Assembly (NCBI RefSeq): GCF_900119915.1
Contig: NZ_LT635455.1
Coordinates: 248,001 to 312,000, forward strand
DNA length: 64,000 bases
Origin: Olsenella timonensis
GTDB taxonomy: Bacteria; Actinomycetota; Coriobacteriia; Coriobacteriales; Atopobiaceae
Reading direction: 5' to 3'
The position numbers and the translations under genes are program-made. The first letter of the stretch is position 1, and every line of letters begins with the position of its first letter. Below are positions 1 to 9,252 of the stretch, in pieces. Under the pieces are notes generated by a model. That model searched no databases and was not told the origin of the DNA. It was given only the letters and a program-made list of their open reading frames with translations.

Positions 1-3000
1 GAGGGCGCCAAGCCCGCCGACATCGCCGCCTCGATCTTCCAGGCGGTGGCAAACCAGACGGTCTCGGGTCTGGCGTGCGGCCACCCCATCCGCGGCCACG
101 TGGCGTTCCTCGGCGGCCCGCTCCAGTACCTCTCCGAGCTGCGCAAGCGCTTCTACCTCACGCTCGACCTCGACGACGAGCACATCATCGTGCCCGAGAA
201 CGCGCACCTCTTCGTGGCGACGGGCGCCGCGCTCGCCGGCGAGTCCGAGAAGTACGTCACCTTCGACGAGGTCATCCGGCTGCTGGAGAACCTGCGCGAC
301 GTCCAGGGCTCCGAGGTCGCGCGCCTCGAGCCGCTCTTCGAGTCGGAGGAGGACTACCGGGAGTTCAAGGAGCGACACGACGCCCAGGTCGTGCCCAAGG
401 GCGACCTGGCCAGCTACCAGGGCCGCGTCTTCATCGGCATCGACGCCGGCTCGACCACGATGAAGTGCGCCGTGGTCGGGGAGGGCGGGGAGCTGCTCTA
501 CACCTGGTACGGCAACAACAACGGAGACGTGCTCGGCACCGCCCGCTCCATCATGGACGGCATCTACGACCGCCTGCCCGAGGGGTGCACGATCGGTCAC
601 GTGACCACCACCGGCTACGGCGAGCAGATCCTCATCGAGGCGCTGCGCGCCGACTCCGGCGAGATCGAGACCGTGGCGCACCTGCGCGGCGCCAAGGCCT
701 TCGTCCCCGACGTCCAGTTCATCCTCGACATCGGCGGCCAGGACATGAAGTGCCTGCAGGTGAGGAACGGCGTCATCGAGCACATCATGCTCAACGAGGC
801 GTGCTCGTCCGGCTGCGGCAGCTTCATCGAGAGCTTCGCCGTGTCCATGAACATGTCCGTTCAGGAGTTCGCGCAGGCGGCGGTGGGCGCCAAGAGCCCC
901 GTCGACCTCGGCAGCCGCTGCACCGTCTTCATGAACTCCCGCGTCAAGCAGGCGCAGAAGGAGGGTGCGACCATCGGCGACGTCGCCGCGGGCCTCTCCT
1001 ACTCCGTCATCAAGAACGCCCTCTTCAAGGTCATCAAGCTGCGCGACTTCGATGAGATCGGCCAGTGGTGCGTCGTGCAGGGTGGCACGTTCATGTCCGA
1101 CGCCACGCTGCGCGCCTTCGAGCTGCTCACCGGGCGCGACGTGATCAGGCCCGACATCGCGGGCTGCATGGGCGCCTACGGCGCGGCGCTTCTCGCCCGC
1201 GACCGTGCGGGGGCGGGCGGAACCTCGGAGGTCCTCTCGCGCGAGGAGATCGACAACCTGCAGGTCAGGCACACCAACGTCCACTGCGGTCGCTGCTCCA
1301 ACAACTGCCTGCTCACGATCAACGACTTTGGCGGCGGCCGTCGCTTCATCACGGGCAACCGCTGCGAGAAGGGCGCGGGCGGCAGCCATGCCAAGAGGAA
1401 CGACGCGCCCAACCTCTTCGAGTTCAAGAACAAGCTGCTCTTTGACCGCCCGGTTCTGGACCCCGATGAGGCGCCGCGCGGCACGGTGGGCATCCCGCGC
1501 GCGCTCAACATGTACGAGAACTACCCGTTCTGGCACGCGTTCTTCACCAGGCTCGGCTTCTCGGTCGTGCTCTCCGACCAGACGTCGGCCAAGACATACG
1601 ACGCCGGCATCGAGTCCATGCCGTCCGAGAGCGTGTGCTACCCGGCCAAGCTCTCCCACGGCCACATCATGAACCTCATCTCCAAGGACCCGGACTTCAT
1701 CTGGATGCCCTGCATCCGCTGGGAGCGCCAGGAGGACGACGGGGCGACGAACCACTACAACTGCCCGATCGTCATGAGCTACCCGCAGGCGCTGGGGCTC
1801 AACGTCGACGAGCTCGGCTCTGGCTCCAAGATCGAGTTCCTCTCGCCGTTCATTCCCTACGACAAGAAGAAGGAGCTGAAGCGCCGCCTCTACGAGCTCG
1901 TCTCCGAGCAGCGCGAGAAGGACGCGGCGGCCGGCCGCGGGCGAGTTCGCGGCGCCCACATCACCCGCTCCGAGATAGACGAGGCGGTGAACGCCGCCTG
2001 GGAGGCCGACCTCGCGTTCAAGGACGCGATGCACCGCGCCGGCGACGAGGCCCTGCGCTGGATCGAGGAGCACGACGCGCACGGCATCGTGCTCGCCGGT
2101 CGTCCCTACCACAACGACCCGGAGATTAACCACGCGATTCCCGAGCTCGTGCACTCGTTCGGCTTTGCCGTGCTCACCGAGGACTCCGTGGCGCACAAGA
2201 TGAAGCCCGAGCGCCCCATCCGCGTGATTGACCAGTGGATGTTCCACAGCCGCCTCTATCGCGCGGCGCGCTTCGTGGCCTCCCGCAACGACCTCGACCT
2301 CATCCAGCTCTTCTCGTTCGGCTGCGGCCTCGACGCCCTCACCACCGACCAGGTCCAGGAGATTCTGGAGGCCTCGGGCAAGATCTACACCGTCCTCAAG
2401 ATCGACCAGGTCTCCAACCTGGGCGCGGCGCGCATCCGCATCCGGTCGCTCATGGCCGCCCTCACCGAGCAGCGCGACGAGCTGCGCCGCGCCGCGAGCC
2501 GCGGCGAGGTCCGCGAGGTCGAGCCCGTGGGCGTCCGCAACGCCGACGGCTCCGTCGAGCGCGCCCGCGCGACGCAGGAGGGCCGCACGCCGGTCTACCG
2601 CGAGGCCGCCAGCGCCGCCTTCGAGAAGGTCCGCTACACCGAGGACATGCAGAAGGCGGGCTACACGATCCTCGTGCCGCAGATGGCGCCGATCCACTTC
2701 GAGCTGCTCGAGGAGCTGCTCAAGAGCGCCGGGTACAACGTCGTTCTGCTCCCCTCCGTCGACCAGGGCGCCGTGGAGGCCGGCCTCAAGTACGTCAACA
2801 ACGACATCTGCTACCCGTCGATCCTGGTCACGGGCCAGATCATGGAGGCGGTGCTCTCCGGCGAGTACGACCTCACGCGCCTGGCGGTCATCATCACCCA
2901 GACCGGTGGCGGCTGCCGTGCCACCAACTACATCGCGCTCATCCGCAAGGCGCTCAAGGACTCCGGCCACCCGGAGATCCCGGTGATATCCCTCACCGCG

Positions 3001-3996
3001 GCGTCCGGCCTGGACGAGAAGAACCCCGGCTTCAACATCCTCAGGGATCCCGGCCTGCTCCTCAAGGCCGTCAACGCCCTGCTCTACGGCGACCTCATCA
3101 TGCAGCTGCTCTACCGCGTGCGCCCCTACGAGGCCGAGGCCGGCGCCGCCGACGCCCTCTACGACCGCCTCATGGCCGAGGCCAAGGGCGTGATCGTCTC
3201 CGGCGGGCGCGGGCGCTTCTACGACCTCTGCCAGCGCACCGTTGACGCCTTCGAGGCGCTGCCGCTCGTGAACGACCGCTCCAAGCCGCGCGTGGGCGTC
3301 GTGGGGGAGATTCTCGTCAAGTTCCACCCCACGGCCAACAACCAGGTGGTCAAGGTCATCGAGCAGGAGGGCTGCGAGGCCAACGTGCCGGGTCTGGTGG
3401 ACTTCTTCCTCTTCGGCATGACCAACGCGATCAACACCAACGCCGAGCTCGGCACCAAGGCGACGAGCCGCCTCTCGCACATGGCGGGCATCAAGCTCGT
3501 CGAGGGGATGCGCGAGCCCATCAACAGGATGCTCGAGAAGAGCGCGCGCTTCCAGCCCTATCCCGACATCTTCGAGCTCGCCGGCAAGGCGGAGCAGGTG
3601 CTCTCCCTCTGCAACACGATGGGCGAGGGGTGGCTGCTCACGGCAGAGATGTGCGACCTGATCGAGACGGGCACGCCCAACATCGTGTGCTGCTCTCCGT
3701 TTGCCTGCCTGCCCAACCACGTGGTGGGCAAGTCCGTGATCAAGCGCCTGCGCCAGATGCACCCTGAGAGCAACATCGTGGCCGTTGACTACGACCCCGG
3801 CGCCTCCGAGGTGAACCAGCTCAACCGCATCAAGCTGATGATCAGCGTGGCCAAGGAGAACTTCCGCGAGAACCGCGGCGGATTCAGGCTGGAGAACCCC
3901 GACGACCCGACGCTCGGCGAGGACTACGGCATACCGCTCTCGGCCGAGCAGCGCGCCCGCCTTGCGGAGATCCGCGCCCACGCCGGCGTCGACTAG
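1..3996 (+). CDS. 2-hydroxyacyl-CoA dehydratase activase-like fusion protein (5' partial)
   Basis: This is the C-terminal 1331 residues of a giant protein. The frame is open back to base 1, so the true start lies upstream. An ASKHA-type ATPase module with GIDAGSTTMKCAVV (about bases 433-475), GGQDMKCL and ACSSGCGSF is typical of the BcrA/BadF/HgdC activase family, whose cysteines bind a 4Fe-4S cluster. It is followed by a DUF2229-like region and a second dehydratase-like portion with more cysteines (SESVCYPAKL, NDICYPS, TGGGCRATNY). Family members of about 1400-1500 residues combine activase and dehydratase-like parts and are common in anaerobic Firmicutes and Coriobacteriia. The substrate is not known. 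The likely role is ATP-driven low-potential electron transfer to a CoA-linked or similar substrate in the cytoplasm. The next gene starts 10 bases downstream. Confidence 0.85.
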   Translation, partial: EGAKPADIAASIFQAVANQTVSGLACGHPIRGHVAFLGGPLQYLSELRKRFYLTLDLDDEHIIVPENAHLFVATGAALAGESEKYVTFDEVIRLLENLRDVQGSEVARLEPLFESEEDYREFKERHDAQVVPKGDLASYQGRVFIGIDAGSTTMKCAVVGEGGELLYTWYGNNNGDVLGTARSIMDGIYDRLPEGCTIGHVTTTGYGEQILIEALRADSGEIETVAHLRGAKAFVPDVQFILDIGGQDMKCLQVRNGVIEHIMLNEACSSGCGSFIESFAVSMNMSVQEFAQAAVGAKSPVDLGSRCTVFMNSRVKQAQKEGATIGDVAAGLSYSVIKNALFKVIKLRDFDEIGQWCVVQGGTFMSDATLRAFELLTGRDVIRPDIAGCMGAYGAALLARDRAGAGGTSEVLSREEIDNLQVRHTNVHCGRCSNNCLLTINDFGGGRRFITGNRCEKGAGGSHAKRNDAPNLFEFKNKLLFDRPVLDPDEAPRGTVGIPRALNMYENYPFWHAFFTRLGFSVVLSDQTSAKTYDAGIESMPSESVCYPAKLSHGHIMNLISKDPDFIWMPCIRWERQEDDGATNHYNCPIVMSYPQALGLNVDELGSGSKIEFLSPFIPYDKKKELKRRLYELVSEQREKDAAAGRGRVRGAHITRSEIDEAVNAAWEADLAFKDAMHRAGDEALRWIEEHDAHGIVLAGRPYHNDPEINHAIPELVHSFGFAVLTEDSVAHKMKPERPIRVIDQWMFHSRLYRAARFVASRNDLDLIQLFSFGCGLDALTTDQVQEILEASGKIYTVLKIDQVSNLGAARIRIRSLMAALTEQRDELRRAASRGEVREVEPVGVRNADGSVERARATQEGRTPVYREAASAAFEKVRYTEDMQKAGYTILVPQMAPIHFELLEELLKSAGYNVVLLPSVDQGAVEAGLKYVNNDICYPSILVTGQIMEAVLSGEYDLTRLAVIITQTGGGCRATNYIALIRKALKDSGHPEIPVISLTAASGLDEKNPGFNILRDPGLLLKAVNALLYGDLIMQLLYRVRPYEAEAGAADALYDRLMAEAKGVIVSGGRGRFYDLCQRTVDAFEALPLVNDRSKPRVGVVGEILVKFHPTANNQVVKVIEQEGCEANVPGLVDFFLFGMTNAINTNAELGTKATSRLSHMAGIKLVEGMREPINRMLEKSARFQPYPDIFELAGKAEQVLSLCNTMGEGWLLTAEMCDLIETGTPNIVCCSPFACLPNHVVGKSVIKRLRQMHPESNIVAVDYDPGASEVNQLNRIKLMISVAKENFRENRGGFRLENPDDPTLGEDYGIPLSAEQRARLAEIRAHAGVD

Positions 3997-4006
3997 GGGA
4001 GAACGC

Positions 4007-4834
4007 ATGCTCAGGGCGGTCTTCGTGGACATGGACGACACGTTCGTCGCGCCCGACAAGACGATTCCGGCGGGCAACCTGCGCGTCCTCGACCTCGCGC
4101 ACGAGAGGGGCGTCCAGGTCGTGCCGTGCACGGGCCGCAGCGTCGCCGGCCTGCCGCCCGAGCTCGTGGCGCACCCCAGCGTGCGCTACGCCGTCTGCGG
4201 CGGCGGCGCCATCGTCTACGACGTCCGCGAGGACCGTCTCGTGAGCGAGGAGGTCATCGGCGCGAGGACGGTCCGCGCGCTCTATGAGGACCTTCGCGAC
4301 CTGCGGGTCACCTTCGACCTCTTTGCGGACGACCGCATCTTCACCGGTGCCGACCGCTGGGCGGTGCTCGGCGAGATGGACGTCAGTGAGGAGCTGAGGC
4401 GCATGCTCGTGTCCCTGCGCACGCGCTTCGAGCCCGACACCGACGCGCTCATCGACTCCATGGGGGAGCGCGCGTGTCGCATCAACGTCTTCTGCGCCGA
4501 CGAGCGGGACCGTGAGACCGTGCGCGACATCGCGCGGGCCCACTCGGAGCTCACCTGCGTCTCATCGCTGCCCTGCAACGCGGAGCTCACCCGGGCGGGC
4601 GTCGACAAGGGCTCGGGGCTGCGGCGCGTGTGCGAGCTCATGGGCGTGGACGCGGCTGACGTCGTGGCCTTTGGCGACTCCGGCAACGACGTCCCCATGC
4701 TCAGGGCGGCGGGCGACGGCGTCGCCATGGCGGGCGCGGCGCCCGAGGTCCGCGCGGCGGCAGATCACGTGGCCCTGCGCTGCGAGGACGCCGGCGTGGC
4801 GCGCTACCTGGAGCCCCTTCTCGCCACCTCCTGA
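4007..4834 (+). CDS. Cof-type HAD-superfamily hydrolase
   Basis: This 275-residue protein has the HAD phosphatase motif I DMDDTF near the N-terminus, motif II-like CTGRS around residue 44, and motif III/IV GDSGNDVPML near residue 225, with the C2-type cap of the Cof/YbiV/YidA class. These enzymes dephosphorylate sugar phosphates or small phosphorylated metabolites in the cytoplasm; the substrate here cannot be read from sequence. The chosen ATG follows AGGGGAGAA and lies 10 bases after the upstream stop, so it may be cotranscribed with the activase gene. Two more Cof-type genes lie at 11-12.7 kb. Confidence 0.88.
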   Translation: MLRAVFVDMDDTFVAPDKTIPAGNLRVLDLAHERGVQVVPCTGRSVAGLPPELVAHPSVRYAVCGGGAIVYDVREDRLVSEEVIGARTVRALYEDLRDLRVTFDLFADDRIFTGADRWAVLGEMDVSEELRRMLVSLRTRFEPDTDALIDSMGERACRINVFCADERDRETVRDIARAHSELTCVSSLPCNAELTRAGVDKGSGLRRVCELMGVDAADVVAFGDSGNDVPMLRAAGDGVAMAGAAPEVRAAADHVALRCEDAGVARYLEPLLATS

Positions 4835-4911
4835 CGGGTCGGCTCGTGCCCGGCCGGCGGTATGGGTAACCTGTCGGTGCGTGACGGCGCGCCGGCCTCT
4901 AGTGCGAGAGA

Positions 4912-4937
4912 GGCCGCCCGAGCAAGCTCGGGCGGCC
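4912..4937. terminator. GC-rich hairpin between convergent genes
   Basis: GGCCGCCCGAG, the loop CAAG and CTCGGGCGGCC form a perfect 11-bp stem between the plus-strand HAD gene and the minus-strand PTS operon. There is no clear U-tract on either side, so it may be a weak bidirectional terminator or a transcript-end stabiliser. Confidence 0.5.
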
Positions 4938-4962
4938 AGGGAGAGGCATATCCGCGTGGCTC

Positions 4963-5790
4963 CTAGAGCAGCGACCCAATCCAGCAGGCGCCGATGCAGA
5001 CGACGATCGTGGCAACGAGCACCCATACGGTCTTGACGCCCTTGCGGCCCAAGATCCAGTACATCAGCGCAAAGAGCAGGATTTGAGTGAGACAGGGCAT
5101 AATCATGTCAAAGTAGTCGGTGAGCGGCTGGGCGAAGTCTCCCGACCCCACAATGATGGGGAGGTCGAGCGAGACATAGCTCGCAACCATTCCTCCGATG
5201 GCCATGAGTCCGACGATGCTCGCGGCGAGCGTCACCTTCTCCATGACGCCATCCTTTGCCGCGTTCTTGATGAAGGACTGGCCGTAGTGATAGCCGAACT
5301 TGAGCCCCAGATAGCGAATCGCAAAGCCGGGGATGTTGAAGATGAGCAGCAGCAGAATCGGGCCTAGCAGGCTGCCCTGCTGAGAGAACCCGATGGCGAC
5401 GCCCGTGGCGATGATGCGAAGCGTCGCAGCGATGAGCGAGTCCCCGATTCCGGCGAGCGGCCCCATGAGCGAGGTCTTAACGGCGACGATGGTGGAATCG
5501 TCGAAGTCCTCGTTGTTGGCGTTCTCCTCCTCCATGGCGGCGTTGATGCCCATGAGCAGCGTCGAGAGCTGCGGAGTGACGGCCATGAAATCAAGACCGC
5601 GGGCATAGGCGCGCCGCTGCTTCTCCGAACCGTCCTCGTGGAGCTTCTTCACCACGGGCGTCATGGCATAGGAGTAGCCGATGTTCTGCTGGCGCTCGTA
5701 GTTCCATGAGCTGTCGAGCATGCAGGAGCGCCAGAAAACCTGACGGAGCTCCTTCTTGGTGAGCTTCTTCTCGCTAGAACTCGTTGTCAT
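4963..5790 (-). CDS. PTS system mannose/fructose/sorbose family IID component
   Basis: A 275-residue membrane protein of the EIID-Man family. The N-terminal LTKKELRQVFWRS and SWNYERQQNIGY are the usual opening of this family, and GPLAGIGDSL is the conserved family core motif. Hydrophobic segments cluster in the C-terminal half. With IIC it forms the membrane channel through which IIB-bound phosphate is passed to incoming sugar. The start at ATG 5790 has GGAGGGAG upstream and overlaps the end of the IIC gene by 17 bases, as expected in a translationally coupled operon. Sugar specificity is not evident. Confidence 0.93.
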   Translation of the reverse strand: MTTSSSEKKLTKKELRQVFWRSCMLDSSWNYERQQNIGYSYAMTPVVKKLHEDGSEKQRRAYARGLDFMAVTPQLSTLLMGINAAMEEENANNEDFDDSTIVAVKTSLMGPLAGIGDSLIAATLRIIATGVAIGFSQQGSLLGPILLLLIFNIPGFAIRYLGLKFGYHYGQSFIKNAAKDGVMEKVTLAASIVGLMAIGGMVASYVSLDLPIIVGSGDFAQPLTDYFDMIMPCLTQILLFALMYWILGRKGVKTVWVLVATIVVCIGACWIGSLL

Positions 5791-6550
5791 CTTCGGCTCC
5801 CTCCGCCGTGACCCGACCGGACGTGTTGACGTTGAGGACGAGAATCGCTGCGACGACGGCAGCCGCCGCCGTGACGCCAACGATGTTCATGCCGCCGTAG
5901 GCGACGAGCAGAAAACCAAGGAACAGGAAGCAGGCAAGCTTCTTGTTCATGATCATGCGTGCGAGCAGGGCGAAGCCGATGGCCGGGATGATGCCCATGG
6001 CATAGCTGAACCCATCGGTGACGAACGTCGGGATGGAGTCGACGATTCCCTGGATGGCACTAGCGCCCGCGTAGAAGCCGGCAGCACAAAGGCCGGAGAG
6101 GGTCAGCAGCTGCAGGCCCGTGAAGAGGTAGTGCACCATATCGATGCCACGTTGGTTGCACTGCTGGGCGTACGCGTCCGCCTTGGATGCGGCAAGGGGC
6201 CCGAGGATGGCTCGAAACAGGGACTCCCATACCATGGACATGAGCAGGGACACCGGGATTGCGATGGCGACCGATGACGCGACGTCGGCGCCCGTGGTGA
6301 TGACGTATGCGGTGCCGATGATGGTGCCAGAGATCATATCGGGCGGGTTGCTCGCTCCGATGGCCTGAGATCCCAGGTAGACGAGCTCGAGCGCGGCACC
6401 CGCCATGCACCCTGTGGGGATGTCTCCTAGGGCGATGCCAACGAGTGCCCCTGTCACGAGCGGGCGGTTGAGCAGTCCGCTCGAAAGAGAGTTGTAGAGA
6501 TAGCCGATGATGGATACGACAAAGATCGCCAATGTCTGGCTTAGTAGCAT
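5774..6550 (-). CDS. PTS system mannose/fructose/sorbose family IIC component
   Basis: A 258-residue polytopic membrane protein of the EIIC-Man/sorbose family. It shows ALGDIPTGCMAGAALELVYLG, close to the GD-x-xTG and G-x-x-E-L motifs of the family, and several hydrophobic helices. It is the sugar-translocating subunit together with IID. The ATG at 6550 is preceded by GGAAAGGAG, and the gene starts 17 bases after the IIB stop. The order IIA, BtpA-like, IIB, IIC, IID on one strand is a single operon. Confidence 0.93.
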   Translation of the reverse strand: MLLSQTLAIFVVSIIGYLYNSLSSGLLNRPLVTGALVGIALGDIPTGCMAGAALELVYLGSQAIGASNPPDMISGTIIGTAYVITTGADVASSVAIAIPVSLLMSMVWESLFRAILGPLAASKADAYAQQCNQRGIDMVHYLFTGLQLLTLSGLCAAGFYAGASAIQGIVDSIPTFVTDGFSYAMGIIPAIGFALLARMIMNKKLACFLFLGFLLVAYGGMNIVGVTAAAAVVAAILVLNVNTSGRVTAEGAEDDNEF

Positions 6551-6567
6551 GGCCTGCTCCTTTCCGG

Positions 6568-7038
6568 CTAGATGAGTTCGCTGACGTCGGTCGGTGTCTC
6601 GCTGGGCACCTGCTGGACATAGCAGTGCACCCCCGCCGACTCGAGCTCTCTGAGTTGCTCGCACTCGCGCTCCGAGACGCAGACAGCCCGAGAGATTCTG
6701 CGCTTTCCCTCCTCGTTCTTTACGCCCCCAAGGTCGATCTCGTTGATTTTTGAGGTCGCCTGCGCGAGACGATATGCGTCGTCGATTGTTTCGCAGATGA
6801 TCATCAGGTCGTACTTGTCGGTGACTCCGCTCTCGATTGCCGCCGCGGAGTCGGCAACGCTTTTCATAACGAGCTTCACTCCGGCTGGCTTGGCTATCCT
6901 GAGCGCTGCCATGCGCAGTTCGTCGGAGGCGACCGCGTCGCTGGAGATGAGGATGCAGTTGACGCTCAACGACTGCATCCAGGCGTAGGCGACCTGCCCG
7001 TGAAACAGGCGGTGGTCAACGCGACAGAGCCTGATCAT
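6568..7038 (-). CDS. PTS system mannose/fructose/sorbose family IIB component
   Basis: A 156-residue cytoplasmic phosphocarrier. The N-terminal VDHRLFHGQVAYAW contains the phosphorylatable histidine of the EIIB-Man family (His13 here, in RLFHGQV). It takes phosphate from IIA and donates it to sugar at IIC/IID. The start ATG lies inside the BtpA-like stop region (ATGA overlap at 7035-7038), which indicates translational coupling. Length and motif match the family, and no key residue is missing. Confidence 0.94.
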   Translation of the reverse strand: MIRLCRVDHRLFHGQVAYAWMQSLSVNCILISSDAVASDELRMAALRIAKPAGVKLVMKSVADSAAAIESGVTDKYDLMIICETIDDAYRLAQATSKINEIDLGGVKNEEGKRRISRAVCVSERECEQLRELESAGVHCYVQQVPSETPTDVSELI

Positions 7039-7784
7039 GACGGGCTCACCTCGATTCTGGCCACCGCGTCTACGAGCTCGCGGACATGGGCTAGGCACAC
7101 CTCGCCGTTTGCCTCGTAGGTGTCCTTGAAGTAGCTTCCGGCGATGATGCCATCTGCGTGCGCGAGGCCTCGTGCCACGTTTTCTGGTGTCGCCCCTGCC
7201 GAAACAAGGAGGGGGAAGCTACCCAGTCCCTCTCGAAACTCCCTGATCTTCTCGACGGAGGTCTCCTGGCCCGTTCGGTCCTGCGTGACGCACACCGCGT
7301 CGCAGCGACTCGTTGCGATGGCCAGATCCTCGGAAAGGGGCCTGTCGGAGAGGACTGGCTGCTTTTTGAACCGCACTCCGCCGAGTACGTAGCCACTGTA
7401 TCGCCTGCGCCAGAGCCTGAAGAAAGCCGACAGAGTTGGCTCGTCGCGAGGCTCGACGTGGCCGACGACCGAGTCGAGCTGGACAAAGTCTGTGTCAAAC
7501 TCGAGTGCGAGCTCGAGCCCCATGCTCTCGCTGCGCAGGCAGTTGACGCCGAGGGCGACCGGACCGTGCAACGGTGCCAGGTACTCAAGGGCGAGACGGA
7601 TGCTGTCGAAGGTGTTGAAGTAGTTCTCCACCACTACGCCGTCAACCCCGCCGGTGACATAGGCGTCGTATTCGCGCTTGACGCGCTCCATGATTTCGAT
7701 GTCGCTCTCACCCTTGAGGTGAAGCATGCCCATCACGATCTTTTTCTTTTTCAGGCGTGTGAGGATGTCGCTGCGGTGCGTCAT
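7035..7784 (-). CDS. BtpA/SgcQ family TIM-barrel protein
   Basis: A 249-residue protein of the BtpA/SgcQ family, recognised from the opening KKIVMGMLHL, the GGVDGVVVENYF motif, and the C-terminal ATPENVARGLAHADGIIAGS, which resembles a phosphate-binding loop of TIM barrels. BtpA was linked to photosystem I stability in cyanobacteria; SgcQ is encoded in the E. coli sgc PTS operon. The catalytic role is not established. Its place between IIA and IIB, with a 4-base overlap to IIB, suggests it acts on the phosphorylated product of this PTS. The ATG at 7784 has GGAAAGGAAGG upstream. Confidence 0.85.
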   Translation of the reverse strand: MTHRSDILTRLKKKKIVMGMLHLKGESDIEIMERVKREYDAYVTGGVDGVVVENYFNTFDSIRLALEYLAPLHGPVALGVNCLRSESMGLELALEFDTDFVQLDSVVGHVEPRDEPTLSAFFRLWRRRYSGYVLGGVRFKKQPVLSDRPLSEDLAIATSRCDAVCVTQDRTGQETSVEKIREFREGLGSFPLLVSAGATPENVARGLAHADGIIAGSYFKDTYEANGEVCLAHVRELVDAVARIEVSPS

Positions 7785-7805
7785 GTCCCTTCCTTTCCGT
7801 TGATG

Positions 7806-8219
7806 TCAGAAGTCGTTCCTGTCGTTCGCTTCTGCCTGGAGTGCCTCGCGACACCCCCTGATACCTGCCATGCCCCAACGCGAGAGCGAGCGCTCGCTCG
7901 AGGCGTCCTCCTCAGTTAGGGCCGCAAGGGCGAGCGACACGTTCATCCCCGCCACGATTACGGCGTTGTCGAGCGGGGAGAGACGGCACAGGGAAGTGAA
8001 GACGCTCGCACCGAACAAGTCGACGAGGATAATGAAGCGCGTTTCGGGATGCTCCCTCACCTCGTGTTCAAGCTCCCGTGCGAGCAAGTCGGGGCTCTCG
8101 CCGGGAAGCAGGCAGAGAGCGCGCGTGGGGTGCGGCAGCTCACCTAGAATCATCGTGAGGGTGTCGAGCAGGCCCTCTGCCAGGTGCCCATGAGAGGCAA
8201 GTACAATCTCTCTTCTCAT
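7806..8219 (-). CDS. PTS system mannose-type IIA component
   Basis: A 137-residue cytoplasmic EIIA-Man domain. The N-terminal REIVLASHGHLAEGLLDTL has the conserved SHG signature, with His10 as the likely phosphorylation site accepting phosphate from HPr. LVDLFGASVFTSL is the usual second conserved segment. It is the first gene of the minus-strand PTS operon. The start at 8219 is chosen because GGAGGAG lies 4 bases upstream. Longer reading would run into the operator repeats. Confidence 0.92.
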   Translation of the reverse strand: MRREIVLASHGHLAEGLLDTLTMILGELPHPTRALCLLPGESPDLLARELEHEVREHPETRFIILVDLFGASVFTSLCRLSPLDNAVIVAGMNVSLALAALTEEDASSERSLSRWGMAGIRGCREALQAEANDRNDF

Positions 8220-8232
8220 GTTCTCCTCCATA

Positions 8233-8291
8233 TAATACAAGTTAATACAACTTGGTCTGACGCTGATAATACAGGCTAATACAACTTTGGT
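8233..8291. promoter_or_regulatory. Phased TAATACA operator repeats in the PTS/GntR intergenic region
   Basis: TAATACA occurs four times (8233, 8243, 8267, 8277). The two pairs have 10-base internal spacing and are 34 bases apart. Each pair continues into ACAACTTGGT or ACAACTTTGGT, so the unit is a duplicated 23-24-bp site that contains the inverted repeat AAGTT/AACTT. It sits just upstream of the IIA start and faces the GntR gene, which makes it the probable operator of that regulator. Confidence 0.7.
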
Positions 8292-8419
8292 ATCATGGAG
8301 ACGGGCGGGCGGACGCAAAAGAGCGGTGGGCGGCTTCCGGGAAACCGAGAGGGAAAGGGCTACCGTTTCAGCTGACGTCGGTCGCGCTACGATTCCCACA
8401 AGCGGGCGTTCTGGGACGG

Positions 8420-9160
8420 ATGGTTGGTATGCCTGGTGAATCGAGTCGAGCACTAACGCTGCACGAGCGACTGAGGGATGACCTAAGGGCGAAGATTGAC
8501 TCCGGAATATATGGACCGGGAGAGCGGATCCCTTCTGAGAACGAGCTCTCGCAGATCTACGGGATGAGCCGAGTGACCGTTCGTTCCGCGCTCAACGAGC
8601 TGGTGAGCGAAGGGCTTCTGGTTAGGAGGAAGGGATCGGGCACGTACGTGAGCCCACGCGCAAAGGGCACGAGCGCCTATCTCACCGGCAGCTTTTCGGA
8701 AAACTGTCGGAGAAAGGGTATGGTCCCCTCGACTCGCGTGCTCCGGCATGTCCGCGCGATTCCCCCCAGCGACGTGGTCGAGATGCTGGACGGGGCTGAT
8801 GACGAGGTGTGGGAAGTTCGTCGCGTGCGTCTCGCCGACGGCCTGCCGTGTGTCCTTGAGATTGACTACCTGCCTCGGGCGTGTGACGCGCTCGTCGGCA
8901 GAATATCCGATGACGTCTCTCTCTTCGAGCTGCTCAAGCAGGAGGGAATTGGTCCAGTCGTCGGGTTTGACGACCGCTTCGGCGCTCGCGCGGCAGGCCC
9001 GCGTCTTGCTCAGGTGCTCGCCTGTTCGGAGCAGACGCCGCTTCTCGAGGTGCTGGAGCGGCTGAGCAACCCTGCCGGTCAGGTCATTTACGTCAACCGG
9101 CAGTACATCGTCCCCGAGCGATACACGCATGAGGTGGGCACCTCGCGCAGCTATCTATAA
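8420..9160 (+). CDS. GntR family (HutC subfamily) transcriptional regulator
   Basis: A 246-residue regulator with an N-terminal winged helix typical of GntR proteins (GERIPSENELSQIYGMSRVTV, then VRRKGSGTYV) and a C-terminal UTRA/HutC effector-binding domain starting near residue 95. UTRA domains usually bind sugars, sugar phosphates or related small molecules. It is divergent from the PTS operon and probably controls it through the TAATACA repeats. An alternative ATG at 8429 is possible; neither start has a strong ribosome binding site. Confidence 0.9.
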   Translation: MVGMPGESSRALTLHERLRDDLRAKIDSGIYGPGERIPSENELSQIYGMSRVTVRSALNELVSEGLLVRRKGSGTYVSPRAKGTSAYLTGSFSENCRRKGMVPSTRVLRHVRAIPPSDVVEMLDGADDEVWEVRRVRLADGLPCVLEIDYLPRACDALVGRISDDVSLFELLKQEGIGPVVGFDDRFGARAAGPRLAQVLACSEQTPLLEVLERLSNPAGQVIYVNRQYIVPERYTHEVGTSRSYL

Positions 9161-9252
9161 GAGCTGCGCAGGTCTTCCCAAACAAAAACAAGACCGCTCC
9201 CGAACATGGCTGCGATAGACTAGCAGGCGAGAAAACCGTCAGAGGAGGCACC

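Noticed and set aside
4912-4937. CRISPR-like or repeat array
   Set aside because: A single hairpin without repeats around it. No CRISPR array is seen anywhere in the window.
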